NCBI GenBank assembly: GCA_946481965.1
Contig: CAMLPN010000011.1
Location: 1 to 50,189 of the forward strand
DNA: 50,189 nucleotides
Source of the DNA: an uncultured Neisseriaceae bacterium
GTDB taxonomy: Bacteria > Pseudomonadota > Gammaproteobacteria > Burkholderiales > Neisseriaceae
Direction: 5' to 3'
Numbering within the stretch: the first letter of the stretch is position 1; every line of letters begins with the position of its first letter. Of the stretch, positions 48,295 through 50,189 are shown in pieces. A program made the position numbers and the translations under genes. The notes beneath the pieces are model-generated. The model was not told where the DNA came from and made no database searches. It saw only the letters and a program-made list of their open reading frames with translations.

Positions 48295-48990
48295 TTAAGT
48301 ATCAGTATCTGGCAACTGGGCGGATCCCATGCGTCGCAGTATGATATTGGCTTTGCGTCGTATCTGTTTATCATGCGGATGATCTGCATAATAAAGTGGA
48401 CGAGGTACTCGAGCGGCCATCTTTGCTGCTTGTTGAGTCGTGAGCTGTAGAGCAGATCTTTCATATAATCTCTGACTGGCTGCTTGCGCACCAAACACAC
48501 CATAATCCCATTCAATTACATTCAAATACAAGGTAAAAATCCTGTCTTTGTTTGTAGTAGCCTCCAGCATAGAAGTAATTACAGCCTCCTCTGCTTTACG
48601 CCAGTAATGACGACCATCAGACAAAAATAAGTTTTTTGCTAATTGCTGACTTATGGTTGAACCGCCTGCTGTCACTTTGCCCTTACGTCGATTTTTTTTG
48701 AGTGCTGTTTGTATGCCGTTCCAGTCAAAACCATCATGTTCGGCAAATCGCGCATCTTCAGAAGCAATTAATGCTTTTTTCAGATTTGCTGAAATCTGAT
48801 TATAAGGTACCCACTGATAATTTAACTGCACGTCCGGTCGGGTTTCAGCAAATTGATGCATCCGCAACAACATAAACATGGTTCGATGTGGTGCTACTGC
48901 ACGATAAGTGAGCAAATTACCATATACAAACACATTAAACAGTACAAACAGCATCACGATAACAAAAAGAGGCCAGCCTATTAGCTTCAT
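48295..48990 (-). CDS. mtgA: Monofunctional peptidoglycan glycosyltransferase MtgA
   Basis: 231 aa. An N-terminal membrane anchor (about 4-23) is followed by the GT51 domain: SEDARFAEHDGFDW with the catalytic Glu, KGKVTAGGSTISQQLAKNLFL, EEAVITSMLEATTNKDRIFTLYLN and VIEWDYGVFGAQAASQ. It polymerises lipid II into glycan strands. The ATG at 48990 overlaps the aroE stop as ATGA, so the two genes are translationally coupled; the longer open frame to 49119 lies inside aroE. Confidence 0.94.
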   Translation of the reverse strand: MKLIGWPLFVIVMLFVLFNVFVYGNLLTYRAVAPHRTMFMLLRMHQFAETRPDVQLNYQWVPYNQISANLKKALIASEDARFAEHDGFDWNGIQTALKKNRRKGKVTAGGSTISQQLAKNLFLSDGRHYWRKAEEAVITSMLEATTNKDRIFTLYLNVIEWDYGVFGAQAASQRLYERSALQLTTQQAAKMAARVPRPLYYADHPHDKQIRRKANIILRRMGSAQLPDTDT

Positions 48991-49790
48991 TGAGCCTCCA
49001 TTTGCTGACGAATTAATGACAGTACAGAAGCAATATCGGGCTGAAAACCATGCCATAAAAAATAAGATTCCGCAGCTTGAGCTACTAACATAGCTAATCC
49101 ATCTGCTATTTTCTGACAACTGGCCTGCTGTGCCTGCAGTAAAAAAGCAGTAGGTTCTTTAGCATACATCATGTCATAAACTAATTCAGCGTTACCTAAA
49201 ACTGACGGCGCAATCTGTATCGACTGACCATGAAGACTGCCTGAAGTAGCATTAATAATCACATCATATACTGGCGTAATCTCATTGACAGGTAATGATT
49301 CAATTCCAAACTCAGCAGCGAGCTGCTCTGCTTTTGTAGCCGTACGATTTGCCAGCGTAAATTGGGCAGGTTGCTGTTCTAATAAAGGCTGAATAACACC
49401 ACGTGCTGCTCCACCAGCACCTAATAGCAATATCCGTTTATCGCGTAATGATAAATTAATTATCTCTTTTATCGCCCGAACCAATCCAATTCCATCAGTA
49501 TTATCTGCATACAAACAGTTATCCCGCCACATTAATGTATTAACCGCCTGTGCAGCACGCGCGCGAGTACTAAGCTCATTAGCCAGCAAAAAAGCTTCGG
49601 TTTTAAATGGAACAGTCACATTGGCTCCTATTCCGCCGTTCTGAAAAAATTTATTTACTTCTCTGGCAAAGTTATCAATGGGAATTAGACGACGTTCATA
49701 CACCAGATTACGTCCCTGCTGATGAGCAAAAGCCTGATGAATTTGTGGAGACCAACTGTGCGCCACTGGATTACCAAATACGGCAAACAA
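48987..49790 (-). CDS. aroE: Shikimate dehydrogenase
   Basis: 267 aa. It reduces 3-dehydroshikimate to shikimate with NADPH in aromatic amino acid synthesis. The shikimate site VFGNPVAHSWSPQIH (about 4-18) and NVTVPFKTEAF (catalytic Lys about 65) are present, with DNTDGIGL for substrate binding and the NADP loop LLGAGGAARGVIQPLL followed by ANRTATKAEQL. Full length. First of a two-gene unit with mtgA. Confidence 0.95.
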   Translation of the reverse strand: MFAVFGNPVAHSWSPQIHQAFAHQQGRNLVYERRLIPIDNFAREVNKFFQNGGIGANVTVPFKTEAFLLANELSTRARAAQAVNTLMWRDNCLYADNTDGIGLVRAIKEIINLSLRDKRILLLGAGGAARGVIQPLLEQQPAQFTLANRTATKAEQLAAEFGIESLPVNEITPVYDVIINATSGSLHGQSIQIAPSVLGNAELVYDMMYAKEPTAFLLQAQQASCQKIADGLAMLVAQAAESYFLWHGFQPDIASVLSLIRQQMEAQ

Positions 49791-50189
49791 TGCTGTATAT
49801 CCTTATAGAAATGAATAACTACGAATACTTAACGGACAAAATACAGACACATTATACCTACCTGCAAGCCAATTGCAGAACAGGAAATTTTATTAAAAAC
49901 CTTAGATTGGTCAGATCTGTAATTTCCGTTGTTGTAATTTAAGGCTAACGATACAGACTAGAATAACAAATTTTACAAAAAACGATAAACGCGCATTTCG
50001 GCTCAGTAATAATTATCCACTGCCACAATCTAATTCGCTTCAATTCCTGCTAACTTGCAATATTTGTTTGGCCACATGCGCGTTAACCTTTTGTTTACAT
50101 TTTGGTTATTAGTTGACTACGCGCATATTCAACTATATCTTTAGGATAATAAATAAAGCGATGGAGTGTACTATCGTCAATATTTTTTA
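49791..50189. other. Region upstream of aroE to the window edge
   Basis: 399 bp without a gene on either strand that I would call. It contains the aroE promoter region; the last 100 bases may belong to a neighbour outside the window. Confidence 0.35.

Noticed and set aside
49607-49942. 111-codon plus-strand frame over the aroE start
   Set aside because: Most of it is antisense to the aroE N-terminus, and the remainder extends into the upstream gap without a ribosome-binding site. It is a shadow frame.

Overview
The window reads as ordinary chromosome of an AT-rich betaproteobacterium of the family Neisseriaceae. The evidence is gene content and protein style: dihydrolipoamide dehydrogenase with an N-terminal lipoyl domain beside aceE/aceF, rpsF-priB-rpsR-rplI, dnaX-ebfC-recR, a NirC-type channel, and one exact plus several near copies of a Simonsiella-type DNA uptake sequence inside or next to hairpins. 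The low GC, long AT-rich gaps and RTX-type remnants would fit a host-associated genus such as Snodgrassella, but the species is an inference.

Layout. 1-7.3 kb: a penicillin-binding-protein-like carboxypeptidase whose catalytic serine and KTG motif are both replaced (minus), ilvA (plus), then dnaX-ebfC-recR (minus). 7.3-11.3 kb: a B3/B4-domain protein preceded by a promoter-plus-terminator leader, mltB, and the S6-PriB-S18-L9 operon. 11.5-15.1 kb: mscS-like channel, nudB, an endonuclease/exonuclease/phosphatase-fold protein, and a nirC-like channel. 15.5-17.5 kb: AbrB-type membrane protein and a PAP2 phosphatase. 18.6-19.7 kb: hemB, preceded by a 19-bp perfect hairpin.

20.0-24.4 kb is the accessory part. 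A shortened HlyC-type toxin acyltransferase without its catalytic histidine overlaps the first of five small lipoprotein genes, which form two sub-families (two A-type, three B-type) in tandem repeats. The B genes have a period of exactly 648 bp. Decayed A copies lie between intact ones. A hydrophobic orphan fragment and an unrecognised membrane protein follow.

24.6-35.7 kb: ybaL-like antiporter, Dyp-type peroxidase, NhaP-like antiporter, thrC, a NimA/PNPOx-like flavin protein, rarA and galM. 35.7-40 kb: gph-recX, a BASS-family transporter with rpsT, and a PerM/AI-2E-type permease. 40.1-46.2 kb: the pyruvate dehydrogenase operon aceE-aceF-lpdA (minus), with DUS-like hairpins after each gene. 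47-49.8 kb: cbpA-cbpM (plus), then aroE-mtgA (minus) with an ATGA overlap.

Most of the window is housekeeping. The items worth following are the dead PBP, the lipoprotein array with its acyltransferase relic, a possible gamma-producing slippage site in dnaX, and two structured 5' leaders. No tRNA, rRNA, CRISPR array or intact insertion sequence was seen.
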